From Candidatus Anammoximicrobium sp. (GTDB lineage: Bacteria; Planctomycetota; Planctomycetia; Pirellulales; Pirellulaceae), in contig JAAYYU010000300.1 of assembly GCA_012515235.1 (NCBI GenBank), forward strand, positions 1 through 64,000: DNA of 64,000 bases. The letters are read 5' to 3'. The stretch's first letter is position 1. Every line of letters begins with the position of its first letter. The notes under the pieces were generated by a model that did not search any database, was not told the origin of the DNA, and saw only the letters and a program-made list of their open reading frames with translations. Position numbers and translations under genes: made by a program. This document shows, piece by piece, positions 55,001 through 63,792 of this stretch.

Positions 55001-55436
55001 CTACACCGGCTGGAGGTACCAGCAGTTGAGCCGCCCGGCGCAGGACCCGATCGACTACAGCCAGGTCCACTCGCTGACCCTCTACTACAACGGCCTCCCC
55101 GGCCGCAAGACCGTCGCCTGCGGCCTGGACGACGTGAAAGCCCTGCGCTCGCTGGACGAGCGTCAAGTCGTCGATCCGGTCGTCCAGGTCGGCGACCACC
55201 GCTTCACCTGGCCCGGCACGCTCCGCGAAGGCCAGTATCTGATGCTGTGGCCCGGCGAACCGATCCGCCGCTACGGCCCGCCGCTCGCCGAACCCGAATC
55301 CTCCGCAACGCCAGCCGAGGCCCTCGCCCTGCCGGCCGGAGAACACACCGTGCGCTTCGACGCCGGCGATCCCTGGACCATGCCGGTTCGCGTGCGAGTC
55401 ACGCTGCAGCCGCCCGAAAGACACGTTGTGCCGTAG
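52074..55436 (+). CDS. large secreted CBM/TIM-barrel glycan-active protein
   Basis: 1120 residues with signal peptide ([20 protein letters not shown]). Two similar beta-sandwich domains flank the core: about 195-315 ([20 protein letters not shown] ... [20 protein letters not shown]) and about 900-1030 ([20 protein letters not shown] ... [20 protein letters not shown]). They look like an internal duplication of a CBM11-like domain. The core (about 390-760) is a glycosidase-like barrel: [58 protein letters not shown] and [11 protein letters not shown], with Asp/Glu candidates in YFDGSE. No GH family is assigned. ATG 52074 follows AAAGGA. Confidence 0.8.
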   Translation: MRFFTILACVISVLSVSPVAADVQLELGTARLTLDERGRVTAVVLADGSRWPVDDRPVFALETEQQIRLPESVELADELLKVRFQGGAIAEFAVQATRTAVGPSATTATRGLAVFELRRLQSDESPTALRLFHLAVPQGAEIAGTLNACSTPDWSVAVMGAEPNVRALLESSGGSNSDRAGCSHEFVPVADQVKAGSRAARFTATSNAEPGGWSMRGKRFPAPLNLAGCKAIRAWVHGDGSGQSLKIQLYDGRGGYRDNYLAIDFQGWRQVTLTDAAINTLRYEQADALHIYFNSLPPGKTVTCYIDQIEAVIDRDGVESVVLLEDFESPVSPFWGSPQTTLNVRTIARHGIQPARFGVLVCRTAELLETVREFEVSAGLPSPAPGGQWNKVSPWIHRSYFFLTQFRESQFDEALAIARRGGFHTILIGQGSWCRSTGHFEVNQANFPDGLDGLVRTVRRFKEAGFRVGFHFLAASIYPPDPYLTPVPDPRLVKGATAKLAANVDPQSDFIPTAAAPDGFPAEDGGYTGAGTVLQIGDELIHYAERSLQAPFGFKGCRRGHLGTHAAAHRSGDAVAHLVRSYGYHMFDMDTTLLDEVSTNFARVANACEIDMLYFDGSERLQGDHWYYNARLHKAYYDKLKNKDVLLQGSSFSHYSWHILARSASADGHGDLKGYLDERSPWFVSFGRSGMPLDIGWYYGYDPMATPDMYEYVLGATLGYDASMSFQVSVGAAQKHPFTGDILDMIRRYEQLRLSGRVDAAMRQRLRIDPQLGGEKTPEERAKLLDLRRDYRLVGEAGQEAFQRVIYSPWREISTAEEAQAGWPIPVGAGPARVGVQVHALPGPWLNPGPAYHAADAVVLESFDDLTPYLSQSAGRTDVQLIESDQGGSTFPGVTQRLELQRDGAREGKSCAVYTAASTLPGENGWSCIGKQFRPPLDLSWHKGFGLWMRGDGQGGAFKLQLRDTKGAMDYYITNNYTGWRYQQLSRPAQDPIDYSQVHSLTLYYNGLPGRKTVACGLDDVKALRSLDERQVVDPVVQVGDHRFTWPGTLREGQYLMLWPGEPIRRYGPPLAEPESSATPAEALALPAGEHTVRFDAGDPWTMPVRVRVTLQPPERHVVP

Positions 55437-55729
55437 TCTTCGCAATCCGCCTGTCGCGCGACGTCAGAGAGCAAGAAGGCCCCTGTTGTCCAGGCCGCGC
55501 CGACCATCGTCGCGGCCAGACCGCTAACAGGAGGCCAAACCCCGTTCGTCAGCGCGAAGCATCGTACGCTGTACCGCGACATGGAGTACCGATGCCAATG
55601 CCAGGTTGCCGGCGCGTAGCGGTGATGATTTGCCAGCCGTCACAGAAAAGCCCTGCCGCGTTTTCACGACAATAACGGAGTTGCGGCTCCCAATAACTTA
55701 TGCCGAGTTTCCGCTAACAAGCGGTTGAC

Positions 55730-55777
55730 GTGCGATGACGTTATCGTGCGATGGCGTTATCGTGCGATGAAGTTGTC
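55730..55777. repeat. three 16-bp tandem units before the decayed ATPase gene
   Basis: GTGCGATGACGTTATC, GTGCGATGGCGTTATC and GTGCGATGAAGTTGTC, contiguous. They end 34 bp before the ATG of the ATPase remnant, so they may once have been its control region. Confidence 0.8.
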
Positions 55778-55810
55778 GCATCTTTTCGGGTTTTACATTC
55801 GGGGTGCGCT

Positions 55811-56040
55811 ATGGCGGTGCAGATCAGTCCACGGAATGTCGTCGGGAGAGATCGGCTGATTGAGCAAGTATGGAAGAAGTTGGAGTCGAAGTCGCTTCGC
55901 TTCACCGCCGAAAGACGCATCGGTAAGACAACGGTCATGAAGAAGATGCTGGCGGAGCCAAAGCCTGGAACCTTGTACAGAATCCAGAGACCCGCGTCGT
56001 GCTGCTGCTGGACGAGCTTCCTGCATGCTCCAGAAGAGTG
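55811..56040 (+). pseudogene. decayed AAA ATPase gene with internal deletion and frameshift
   Basis: From ATG 55811 one frame reads MAVQISPRNVVGRDRLIEQV and then LRFTAERRIGKTTVMKKM, the Walker A region of the archaeal/bacterial 'AAA family ATPase' group that carries ERRIGKTS. About 15 codons later, in another frame, NPETRVVLLLDELP gives the Walker B region. In intact members the two motifs are about 100 residues apart, so most of the middle is deleted and the remainder frameshifted; no C-terminal part is found. Confidence 0.6.
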
Positions 56041-56379
56041 TCACTGTACGCTATCACTTCACGCTGCTTCTCAGGCTTTCTTCTACGCTTTCGTCATCCT
56101 TTTAAGCTCGCTTCCGGAGCCTTCGTGTGCTGAGCTTCTTGCTCGCCTTCTCCGGTTCCGTCTTGAACTTCCAGTCATCCTCCATTCGAGAATCCAGATC
56201 GAAATCTTGCTTCACCGCTGCTATCACTGCAGGCCCGTTTCGGAGCCCGCCTCGCAATTCTGTTCCAGTTTGAGCTTGCCAGTGGCCGACGTTAAGACTA
56301 CAAGTCGAGCCGTTTTCTTCGGCCTGCGCTCGCGTTCTGGGGTGTCTTTTCGCCAGGGTCTGGCACTGGGGGTGGAGTT

Positions 56380-57072
56380 GTGGATCGACGGGCATTCTTG
56401 GGCTGTTGTGCAGTCTGTGTTGGGGGGCCCGCAGCGGTGCTGACGTTGGCTGGCTGCCGGGGGCATCAGTATGCGCAGGTGTTGCGTCCGGACCAGAAGG
56501 ACATGGTGGGCAGTCACGAGGCCGGCGCGGAGACGTTCAATCCGCTGATCGACACGGCCGTGGCGCAGCTGTTGGGCCGCCAGGCCGGGGGCTTCCAGTC
56601 CGCAAGCTACACTCCGGGGCAACCGACGCCGGCAGGGCCGCCCGCGATTTGCTTTGTCGGGGTGGAGAACAAAAGCGCCGAAGCGATCGGCGATTTCAAG
56701 GACCAGATCTACCAGCAGATCGACACGCGGATCGTCCAGTCGGGGACGTTTCGCGCCGTCAGCAGACGGTTTGTCGACGCGGGCCTGCAGCAGACTCGGC
56801 TGCGTCCCGATTCGCTGTTCGTGCCGGCCAACATGCGGACGTTCGTCGAAAGCCTGGAGCAGATGGGCCAGCCGTTTGACTATCTGCTGTATGCCACGAT
56901 CACGTCCGGCACGACGGAGGCCAATCAGAACTACCAGCGCGATTATCTGCTGACCCTGGAATTGGTCAACATTCACAACGGCCAGTACGACAAGGAGTCG
57001 GCGACGGTCCGCAAAGGCTATCATCGCTCGGCGTTGGGCGCCGTCAAGAGCTACAATCCGTTCAAGAACTGA
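56380..57072 (+). CDS. LpoB-like lipoprotein (penicillin-binding-protein activator family)
   Basis: 230 residues from GTG 56380. The N-terminus has twin arginines and a lipobox (DRRAFLGCCAV then AAVLTLAGC), suggesting a Tat-exported lipoprotein. The domain about 50-220 is LpoB-like: LIDTAVAQLLGR, ICFVGVENKSAEAIGDFKDQ, GTFRAVSRRFVDAGLQQTRL, FDYLLYATITSGTTEANQNY and LLTLELVNIHNGQYDKES. In enterobacteria LpoB activates PBP1b from the outer membrane. It pairs with a COG3014-like lipoprotein 91 bp downstream, an arrangement also seen in gamma-proteobacteria. Confidence 0.82.
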   Translation: MDRRAFLGCCAVCVGGPAAVLTLAGCRGHQYAQVLRPDQKDMVGSHEAGAETFNPLIDTAVAQLLGRQAGGFQSASYTPGQPTPAGPPAICFVGVENKSAEAIGDFKDQIYQQIDTRIVQSGTFRAVSRRFVDAGLQQTRLRPDSLFVPANMRTFVESLEQMGQPFDYLLYATITSGTTEANQNYQRDYLLTLELVNIHNGQYDKESATVRKGYHRSALGAVKSYNPFKN

Positions 57073-57163
57073 TCATGGGCCGCTCAGGCGTCGCCTGACG
57101 AAAGCCGCCGCGCGGTGCGAGCAGGCCGGGCTTCTCGCGCCCCAGACGCGGCCTGGGAAACGT

Positions 57164-58507
57164 ATGGTCTCGACCTGCCCCCGATGGTTTGTCTGCCTGG
57201 GCGTCAGCGCCATGCTGCTGGTTGCCGCCGCGGGCTGCGCCATCCAGATCGGCCAGGTCGGCGACGCGCGCGAACTGTACTATCGAGGCCAGGCTGAGTT
57301 GGCGGTCGAGCAGTTGGACAAGCTCCTGCCGCGCGCCGGCAAGGACGCGGACGTGATTTGCCTGGATCTGGCCACCGCCCAGTTGTTTGCGGGCTATCCG
57401 CAGCGGGCCGAGCAGAGGCTCCGTGAAGTCCGCGATCGGTTCGACTACCTGGAACAGAAGGACCTGACCGAAGCCGCGCTGTCCTACGTGCTGGACGACA
57501 ACCAACGGGCCTATGCGGGCGAGGATTATGAAAAGGTCTTGATTCGCGTCATGCTGGCACTGGCCAACCTGATGGGCGACGGCGGGGACGCCGAGGCGTA
57601 CAGTCTGCAAGTGACCGCCAAGCAACGGCAGATCATCGAAACCGGCGCGTCGCCGGGCGAAGAGAATCCCAAGGCGGCCTACCAGCGCGTGGCCGTGGGA
57701 GCGTACCTGCACGGCGTGCTTCGCGAAGCGACGCACGGCAACTACGACGACGCCGAACGCGCCTTCGCCACCGTGGTCTCGTGGCAACCCGGTTTCTCCG
57801 CAGGCGGGTTCGATTTGGAACGCGTCCGTCAGGGGCGGCATTCCGCGCCGGGAAACGGCGTCTTGTACCTGTTCGCCTTTGTCGGGCGGGGGCCCTACAA
57901 GCGCGAGGCAAGTGAAGTTCCGACCAGCGCGGCGATGTTGATCGCCGACCGCATCCTCAGCACGATCGGCAAGCATTCGCTGCCGCCCACGTTGGCGCCG
58001 ATCAAGGTCCCCCAGGTCGTCAGGTCCGAAAACCAGGTCGATCGCGTCCTGGTCAGTCTCGGCGGGCAGCCGGCAGGCACAACGGATACGGTCACGGACG
58101 TAGGCCAGCTAGCAGTCCAGCAGTATCAGGCGATTTATCCTCACGTCCTGGGCCGCGCCGTCGCCCGCCGGGCGGTCAAGAAGGCGGCGGTGTACGCGGT
58201 CAAGGAGCAGATCGATGGCTTGAGCGGCTGGGGCAGCCTGGCGCTGGATGTGGCCGGGGTGGTCTGGGAGGCGACGGAATCGGCCGACACGCGATGCTGG
58301 ACGCTGCTGCCGGATACCATCCAAGTCTTGCGGCTGGAGTTGCCCGCTGGAGAACACACTCTGGGGCTGCGTCCGTGCCGGGGCCAAATCCCCGTGGGCG
58401 GGGAAAGCCGGTTCACCGTTGGGATCGAAGATGGACGCAACTGTTATGCCTTGGCCTGTTTTCCAGACGCAAAAATGGCGGGGCAAGTACTTGTTTCCGG
58501 GCGTTAG
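57164..58507 (+). CDS. COG3014-like TPR lipoprotein
   Basis: 447 residues. Lipoprotein signal (GVSAMLLVAAAGC, cysteine at about 25). Residues about 30-260 contain TPR-like helices (ARELYYRGQAELAVEQLDKL, LDLATAQLFAGYPQRAEQRL, VLIRVMLALANLMGDGGDAE), and the C-terminal ~180 residues hold LYLFAFVGRGPYKREASEVP and the glycine-zipper-like stretch KKAAVYAVKEQIDGLSGWGS. Order and content match COG3014 proteins that sit beside LpoB and YcfL in other bacteria. Function unknown; an envelope role with the LpoB-like partner is inferred. Confidence 0.78.
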   Translation: MVSTCPRWFVCLGVSAMLLVAAAGCAIQIGQVGDARELYYRGQAELAVEQLDKLLPRAGKDADVICLDLATAQLFAGYPQRAEQRLREVRDRFDYLEQKDLTEAALSYVLDDNQRAYAGEDYEKVLIRVMLALANLMGDGGDAEAYSLQVTAKQRQIIETGASPGEENPKAAYQRVAVGAYLHGVLREATHGNYDDAERAFATVVSWQPGFSAGGFDLERVRQGRHSAPGNGVLYLFAFVGRGPYKREASEVPTSAAMLIADRILSTIGKHSLPPTLAPIKVPQVVRSENQVDRVLVSLGGQPAGTTDTVTDVGQLAVQQYQAIYPHVLGRAVARRAVKKAAVYAVKEQIDGLSGWGSLALDVAGVVWEATESADTRCWTLLPDTIQVLRLELPAGEHTLGLRPCRGQIPVGGESRFTVGIEDGRNCYALACFPDAKMAGQVLVSGR

Positions 58508-58533
58508 AGCCGGGCTGCCGGCACGGAAAAATA

Positions 58534-58553
58534 CGGCTTTTGGGGAAAAGCCG
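58534..58553 (+). terminator. hairpin after the lipoprotein pair
   Basis: CGGCTTTT (58534-58541) and AAAAGCCG (58546-58553), loop GGGG, 27 bp after the COG3014 stop. It shares the GGCTTTT/AAAAGCC core with the terminators at 43397 and 60694 but lacks a following U tract. Confidence 0.45.
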
Positions 58554-58630
58554 GGCATGGAGGCGGATATCACAGGCTCCGGGACACGTGCGGACTGGAA
58601 TTCTCCCTGGAAAACCATCCCCGCTGACCG

Positions 58631-58659
58631 TTGCCCTAAGTTGGCAAGTCTGCTAAATT
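58631..58659 (+). promoter_or_regulatory. candidate rpsA promoter
   Basis: TTGCCC (58631-58636), 17-bp spacer, TAAATT (58654-58659), four matches each to the sigma-70 hexamers. It leaves a leader of about 170 nt before the rpsA start, long enough for autoregulatory binding of S1, as known in E. coli; that role is inferred. Confidence 0.5.
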
Positions 58660-58834
58660 TACTGCGTTCCCTCAGCTCCCTCGTGGACGGCCGCCGCGGT
58701 GGCGGCCCGATGGGCTGGGATTGTCTACCTTTGACTACGCCTTCCCGGAAGGCACGTGCGTGCGTGTTTCGCGAGCCGTCGACCGCACTTGACGTGCGGC
58801 GACTCGGCGAAACTCACCTCGTTCTGAGTGAAAC

Positions 58835-60655
58835 ATGGTTAACCGTAATCTGATCCGAAATCTGGAAAGCGACCACCAAATTGACGACCTCTTCCACTCG
58901 GCCGTGGCGGATATTGAAGATCCGTCCGCGATGATCGACCTGATCGACACGGATCGCGGCTTCGAGATCAACAAGATCATCGAAGGCCGCGTGATCCGCG
59001 TCGACGAGGACACGGTGCTGGTCGACGTGGGATTCAAGAGTGAGGGCTCGATCCCGCGGAACGAGTGGGACGAGCATGAAGATCCTCCGGCCATCGGGGA
59101 CATCGTCAAGGTCCTGGTGGAGGAAGTCGAGGAGGAGTTTGCGCCTACGGAAGACCCCTTCGGCATGGTCAGCCTGAGCCGCCGCAAGGCGCAGAAGCTG
59201 ATCGAGTGGGACAACGTGATGAACTCGGTCAAGGAGGGGCAGGTCGTGACCGGGACGGTCACCCGCAAGATCAAGGGCGGCTTGCTGGTCGATATCGGCG
59301 TGAACGTGTTCTTGCCTGCCAGCCAAGTGGACATCCGCCGGCCGCCCGACATCGGCGATTACATCGGCCGGGCCGTCCAGTGCGAGGTGCTCAAGATCGA
59401 CGAGGCGCGGCGCAACATCGTCGTCAGCCGCCGGTCGCTGATCGAGAAACAGCGCAAGGAGGATCGCGAACGGCTGCTGGAAGAGCTGGTCGAAGGCCAG
59501 ATCCGCAAAGGCGTGGTCAAGAACATCGCCGAGTTCGGGGCGTTCGTCGACCTGGGCGGGATCGACGGTCTGCTGCACATTACCGACATGAGTTGGGAAC
59601 GCATCGGGCATCCGTCCGAGATGGTCGCCTTGGACCAAGAGATCGAAGTCGTGATCCTGCACATCGACCGCGAGAAGCAGAAGATCGCGTTGGGCCTGAA
59701 GCAGAAGCAGGCCAACCCGTGGGATACCGTCGTCGAGAAGTACCCCGTGAACACGACCCACCGCGGGAGCGTGGTGAACGTGATGAGCTACGGCGCGTTC
59801 GTCAAGCTCGAGCCGGGCATCGAGGGCCTGGTGCACATCAGCGAAATGTCCTGGACCAAGCGGATCAATCATCCCAACGAATTGGTCAACATCGGCGACG
59901 AGATCGATGTGGTCATTTTGGGCGTTGACCGCGAGGGCCAGCAACTGTCGCTGGGCATGAAGCAAACCCAGGAAAACCCCTGGGACCGCGTCCGGGAGCG
60001 TTATCCGGAGGGCAACGTGGTCACGGGCCGGGTGCGCAACTTGACCAATTACGGGGCCTTCGTCGAGTTGGAAGAGGGCATCGACGGTCTGCTGCACGTC
60101 TCGGACATGTCCTGGACGCGGAAGATCAGCCATCCCAACGAGGTGCTGGAAAAGGGCCAGCAGATCAGTTGCCGGGTGCTGTCCGTGGACCGCGACCGGC
60201 GGCGGATTGCTTTGGGCCTGAAGCAACTGGACGAGGATCCGTGGACCCACGACATTCCGAACAACTACCAGCCGGGCCAAGTTGTCCGCGGCAAGGTGAC
60301 CAAGATCACCAACTTCGGCGTGTTCGTCGGCCTGCAGGACGGCCTGGAGGGCCTGCTGCACATCTCCGAGTTGGCCGACCACAAGGTCGAAAACCCGGAC
60401 GAAGTGGTTAAGGTCGGCCAGGAGATCGAAGTCAAGATCCTGCGGGTGGACACCGAGGAGCGGAAGATCGGCCTGTCCCGGAAACGCGTGGAGTGGGCGG
60501 AAGAAGAGGATCATCCGGAGAAGTCCAGGGAGCGGGAGCATCGCGCGGCCCTGAAGGGCGGCTTGGGGGAAGCCGGTCCGCTGATCGCGCCCCGGCCGCC
60601 GCGAGACGCCGCAGTCCCGGAGCAACCGGACGCTTCCGGCGAATCCGCACAATAG
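58835..60655 (+). CDS. rpsA: 30S ribosomal protein S1
   Basis: 606 residues with six S1 RNA-binding domains at about 48-122, 138-205, 225-295, 310-380, 397-467 and 485-557. Repeats read like VVKNIAEFGAFVDLGGIDGL, VVNVMSYGAFVKLEPGIEGL and VRNLTNYGAFVELEEGIDGL, each followed by LHI(S/T)DMSW. It helps the ribosome unwind and hold mRNA leaders. No Shine-Dalgarno precedes the ATG (GAGTGAAACATG), as is usual for rpsA. The C-terminal ~50 residues are Pro/Arg/Glu-rich. A strong terminator follows. Confidence 0.97.
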   Translation: MVNRNLIRNLESDHQIDDLFHSAVADIEDPSAMIDLIDTDRGFEINKIIEGRVIRVDEDTVLVDVGFKSEGSIPRNEWDEHEDPPAIGDIVKVLVEEVEEEFAPTEDPFGMVSLSRRKAQKLIEWDNVMNSVKEGQVVTGTVTRKIKGGLLVDIGVNVFLPASQVDIRRPPDIGDYIGRAVQCEVLKIDEARRNIVVSRRSLIEKQRKEDRERLLEELVEGQIRKGVVKNIAEFGAFVDLGGIDGLLHITDMSWERIGHPSEMVALDQEIEVVILHIDREKQKIALGLKQKQANPWDTVVEKYPVNTTHRGSVVNVMSYGAFVKLEPGIEGLVHISEMSWTKRINHPNELVNIGDEIDVVILGVDREGQQLSLGMKQTQENPWDRVRERYPEGNVVTGRVRNLTNYGAFVELEEGIDGLLHVSDMSWTRKISHPNEVLEKGQQISCRVLSVDRDRRRIALGLKQLDEDPWTHDIPNNYQPGQVVRGKVTKITNFGVFVGLQDGLEGLLHISELADHKVENPDEVVKVGQEIEVKILRVDTEERKIGLSRKRVEWAEEEDHPEKSREREHRAALKGGLGEAGPLIAPRPPRDAAVPEQPDASGESAQ

Positions 60656-60693
60656 GCTGGACGCGTCGGCACGCGTTTCCCGTGCATCTTGTG

Positions 60694-60732
60694 GAAGCCC
60701 GGCTTTTTTAGAAAAGCCGGGCTTCTTGTTTT
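60694..60732 (+). terminator. Rho-independent terminator of rpsA
   Basis: GAAGCCCGGCTTTT (60694-60707) pairs perfectly with AAAAGCCGGGCTTC (60712-60725), loop TTAG, followed by TTGTTTT. Fourteen-bp stem, 38 bp after the rpsA stop. The rest of 60733-61106 holds no gene I can support. Confidence 0.9.
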
Positions 60733-61106
60733 GAGGTTCCCCGACCCCAGGAATTCCGCTGAAGCTGCGCGGCCTGGTCCAGGCCCGCCCTCCCGGCTTG
60801 CCGTCTCCCCGTCGTCAACTGTCCCGCCGCGTCTGTCTCTGGAACCTGGTCGCGAGCGGCCTGATTCCCCGTTTCCGGCCAGTCCATCCGTCAGTCATGT
60901 CCCCTACGCCGGGATCAACTGGCGCACTCAACCAGCTCTCGTCCTGACTCCAGTCATGGCCTCTGGCCGGTCGATACAGGGTGATGCACGCAGTCGGAAG
61001 ACCTGCGGATCTTGTCCGCTTGGCAACAAAGGTTTTTCCTCAAAACGGATTGCCATGGCGACTTGCACGGGCGGGAGGCCTGTGCCACCTGAAAGCAGCC
61101 CCGCCC

Positions 61107-62165
61107 ATGCAACTGACCGAAGCTGAACATCTTCAAGCGCCGGACGAGCTTGTCGACGCCGAATGCTCAGACGACGTCGAAAGCCTGTTGGACGATGACC
61201 TGATCCTCGACTCCGAGTTATTCGAAGAGGACGACGAGGAGGATCTGGCCGAGGCTCCTCACGGCTCCGAGGTCGATGAACTCGATGAACTCCGCCGCAG
61301 CGGCCGACGCGGCAAATCCGCCTCGTCGCCGCAAACGCCGCTGGAAACGTACCTCCGCGAGATCAACGAGACGTCGCTGTTGTCGGCCGAGGAAGAACAG
61401 AAACTGGCCGCCCGGATCGCCGAGGGCGACGCCGAGGCTCGTGATCGGATGGTGCGGGCCAATCTGCGCCTGGTCGTGAACATCGCCCGAGGCTACTCCG
61501 GCAAGGGCCTGGGGTTGCAGGATTTGATCGAGGAAGGCAACTTGGGACTGCTCCGCGCCGTCGAGGGCTTCGACCCCACGATCGGCACGCGGTTCAGCAC
61601 CTACGCCAGCTACTGGATCAAGCAGTCGATCAAACGCGCCCTGATCAACTCAGCCAAAACCATCCGCATTCCGGCCTACATGGTCGAACTGCTTTCCAAG
61701 TGGCGGCGTGCCAACACTCGCTTGAGCGAAGAGTTGGGCCGCACGCCGACGCACGAAGAAATCGCCCGCGTGTTGGGTCTGCCCAAGAAGAAACTGCCCA
61801 TCATCAAGAAAGCCATCCGCATCTACAATTCCACGCCCCAGACCGACCAGGCCGAAGTGGGCTGGTCGCTGGGCGAAATGGTCATGGACGAGCGGATGAA
61901 GACGCCGGAAGACGAACTGCTGGACCACGACGTCTTGAGCAGCGTGTTGCAGATGATCGAGCATCTGGACGAACGCGAGGCCATCGTGCTGCGGATGCGA
62001 TTCGGCCTGGGAGACATGGAACCCCACACGCTGAAAGAAATCGGCGAAAAGCTGAACCTGACCCGCGAACGCGTGCGGCAGATCGAAACCGAAGCCCTCC
62101 AACGCCTGGCCGACGGTCTTAAGGACCCCCGAGAACGACACTGGGAAAGCCTGCAGCAGAATTGA
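61107..62165 (+). CDS. rpoD: RNA polymerase sigma-70 factor, RpoD/SigA-like
   Basis: 352 residues. An acidic N-terminus (DDVESLLDDDLILDSELFEE) precedes region 1.2 (PLETYLREINETSLLSAEEE), region 2 (RLVVNIARGYSGKGLGLQDL, FSTYASYWIKQSIKRAL), region 3 (ELGRTPTHEEIARVLGLPKK) and region 4 (EREAIVLRMRFGLGDMEPHT, then LKEIGEKLNLTRERVRQIE). It lacks the long 1.1/non-conserved region of large RpoD proteins, so it is either a compact housekeeping factor or a group 2 factor. The ATG at 61107 is chosen from the family start MQLTEAEHL; the frame is open to 60981. Confidence 0.9.
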   Translation: MQLTEAEHLQAPDELVDAECSDDVESLLDDDLILDSELFEEDDEEDLAEAPHGSEVDELDELRRSGRRGKSASSPQTPLETYLREINETSLLSAEEEQKLAARIAEGDAEARDRMVRANLRLVVNIARGYSGKGLGLQDLIEEGNLGLLRAVEGFDPTIGTRFSTYASYWIKQSIKRALINSAKTIRIPAYMVELLSKWRRANTRLSEELGRTPTHEEIARVLGLPKKKLPIIKKAIRIYNSTPQTDQAEVGWSLGEMVMDERMKTPEDELLDHDVLSSVLQMIEHLDEREAIVLRMRFGLGDMEPHTLKEIGEKLNLTRERVRQIETEALQRLADGLKDPRERHWESLQQN

Positions 62166-62273
62166 CTTTCCCTGGCAGCCTGCGGAACACAGGGGACAGA
62201 CGCCCCACGGTAGTCGCTTCTCCTTTGGGTTTTTCAGCGCAGCTCGGATCGAGTCCTTTTCTTCCACAGGCTG

Positions 62274-62867
62274 TTAGCCCGGCTTCTGTCCCGGCACGGC
62301 GAACAGGTCGGCGACCCGGCAACGGAAATCGGGAAGCAGGTCTTCGCCAGTCAACTCCTGCGACGACGGAATCAGTTGAGGATCCCTCCCGCTCCGGTAC
62401 ACGCTCACGTCGCGCGTCTCCGGGTCGATGACCCAAATCATCTTGACGCCCAGAGCCAGCATCTGCGAGATCCGCAGCACCGTGCGGTTGACGCGGTCGT
62501 TGGGGGACAGGACCTCGACGGCAAGCACGGGCGGTTCGGCGGCGAACTGGCGCTCCATGTCGTCGGCCGTCTGGCTGTCTTCATAAAAGGTCACATCGGG
62601 TCCTCGCACCGTATCGGGGTCGCGCTCGACGATCAGGCCCGCGTCGTTGGCGCAGACGTAGCCGTTCCCTCGTTTGAAGGCATACTCGCGGAGTACTCCT
62701 GCGACATTCCCGCACACAAACCCGTGAAATTTGCCCGGCGGCGGCATGTCCGTAATCTCTCCCCGTTCGAGTTCGACGTGCAGATCGCGGTTCTCCGGCA
62801 GGCTCACCCAACGGAAGAACTCTTCCGCAGTCATCAATTCCGTCTCAGTTGCCGTGAACACAGTCAT
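62274..62867 (-). CDS. Uma2 family protein (PDDEXK-type fold)
   Basis: 197 residues. LMTAEEFFRWVSLPENRDLH and VELERGEITDMPPPGKFHG at the N-terminus, then GPDVTFYE and VLAVEVLSPNDR carry the acidic residues of the Uma2/DUF820 restriction-endonuclease-like fold; YRSGRDPQLIPSSQELTGED and LLPDFRCRVADLF finish it as in typical members. Uma2 proteins are found in many copies in cyanobacteria and planctomycetes; their function is not settled. ATG 62867 sits just after GGCGGAG. The upstream pyrK stop is 53 bp away, same strand. Confidence 0.92.
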   Translation of the reverse strand: MTVFTATETELMTAEEFFRWVSLPENRDLHVELERGEITDMPPPGKFHGFVCGNVAGVLREYAFKRGNGYVCANDAGLIVERDPDTVRGPDVTFYEDSQTADDMERQFAAEPPVLAVEVLSPNDRVNRTVLRISQMLALGVKMIWVIDPETRDVSVYRSGRDPQLIPSSQELTGEDLLPDFRCRVADLFAVPGQKPG

Positions 62868-62919
62868 GCTCCGCCGCCCTCCGGTTGTGGAACTTATGAG
62901 TACCTCCACCATCGTCATT

Positions 62920-63792
62920 CTACCATTCAATCTTCGCGGCGTCGAACACGGGCCCCTCGACGCACGTCCGTTTGTAGTCCCACTGGCCATCGGCGTCTTT
63001 GATCTTGGCAACACAGGAAAAGCAGATGCCGATGCCGCAGGCCATGGGGGTTTCCAGCGAAACGTCGCACGGCACGTCGCGGGCCGCCGCCAGTTTGGCA
63101 ACCGCCTGCAGCATGACTTCGGGACCGCAACAGACGACGCGGCACGCGGTCGTCCGCGTTGCCAGTACTTGGCTCAACACGTCGGTCACCAACCCGCGAT
63201 GTCCGCGGCTGCCGTCGTCGGTACTCAGGCGGACGTCGACGCCCAGACGCTGGAAATCCTCGACGCCCGCCAAGTAGTCGGCGGACCGCGCCCCGTAACA
63301 GAGCGTCACCTTTGCCGCCGGTGTCACCGTTCGCGGCGGATCGCCGTAACGCCGCCGACCCAGCGACTCGGCAGCCAAAGCCAGAAACGGCGTCTGTCCG
63401 ATCCCGCCCGCGACCATGACCAGGTGTTCCGTCGCCTGGGCGGGAAAGCCGTTCCCCAGCGGTCCCCAGACCGTCAACCGCGTGCCCGGGGGGCACGCCG
63501 CAAGCCGCCGTGTGAACTTGCCTTTCACCAGGTAGACCACCTCGATTCCCCACGGCGCTCCGGCCGAGTCTGCAATCGTGTCGTACAAGGCCAAGGCACG
63601 GCCGAGCAAGGGATCGTTCACGTCCGCCAGGCGCAGCATGAGGAACTGGCCCGGGACGGCGGCGCGCGCCAGGGGCGGGCACTCGAAGCGGAGTCGGCAC
63701 GTGTCGCGCGCCAGCGGCGTGTTCTCGACAATCGAGACCGTCTGCTGCACCGCCTGATCGGCATAGTGCGAAGCGTGAAGCGGGTTGTTCAT
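62920..63792 (-). CDS. pyrK: dihydroorotate dehydrogenase electron-transfer subunit
   Basis: 290 residues. FAD domain with PGQFLMLRLADVNDPLLGRA, NAD-binding VMVAGGIGQTPFLALAAESL and VVCCGPEVMLQAVAKLA, and the 2Fe-2S site MACGIGICFSCVAKI plus YKRTCVEGPVF (four Cys). PyrK passes electrons from PyrD1B to NAD in pyrimidine synthesis; no pyrD is within the window. The start ATG overlaps the stop of the upstream gene (ATGA), with GGAGGAAGAAGGG upstream, so translation is coupled. Confidence 0.95.
   Translation of the reverse strand: MNNPLHASHYADQAVQQTVSIVENTPLARDTCRLRFECPPLARAAVPGQFLMLRLADVNDPLLGRALALYDTIADSAGAPWGIEVVYLVKGKFTRRLAACPPGTRLTVWGPLGNGFPAQATEHLVMVAGGIGQTPFLALAAESLGRRRYGDPPRTVTPAAKVTLCYGARSADYLAGVEDFQRLGVDVRLSTDDGSRGHRGLVTDVLSQVLATRTTACRVVCCGPEVMLQAVAKLAAARDVPCDVSLETPMACGIGICFSCVAKIKDADGQWDYKRTCVEGPVFDAAKIEW

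Larger units (their letters stand above)
55437..56379. other. 943-bp gene-poor region with decayed ATPase and tandem repeats
   Basis: Contains the 16-bp tandem repeat (55730-55777) and the ATPase remnant (55811-56040). The rest, especially 56040-56379, is of lower GC than neighbouring genes and has frames without recognisable domains. No RNA gene seen. Confidence 0.6.
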
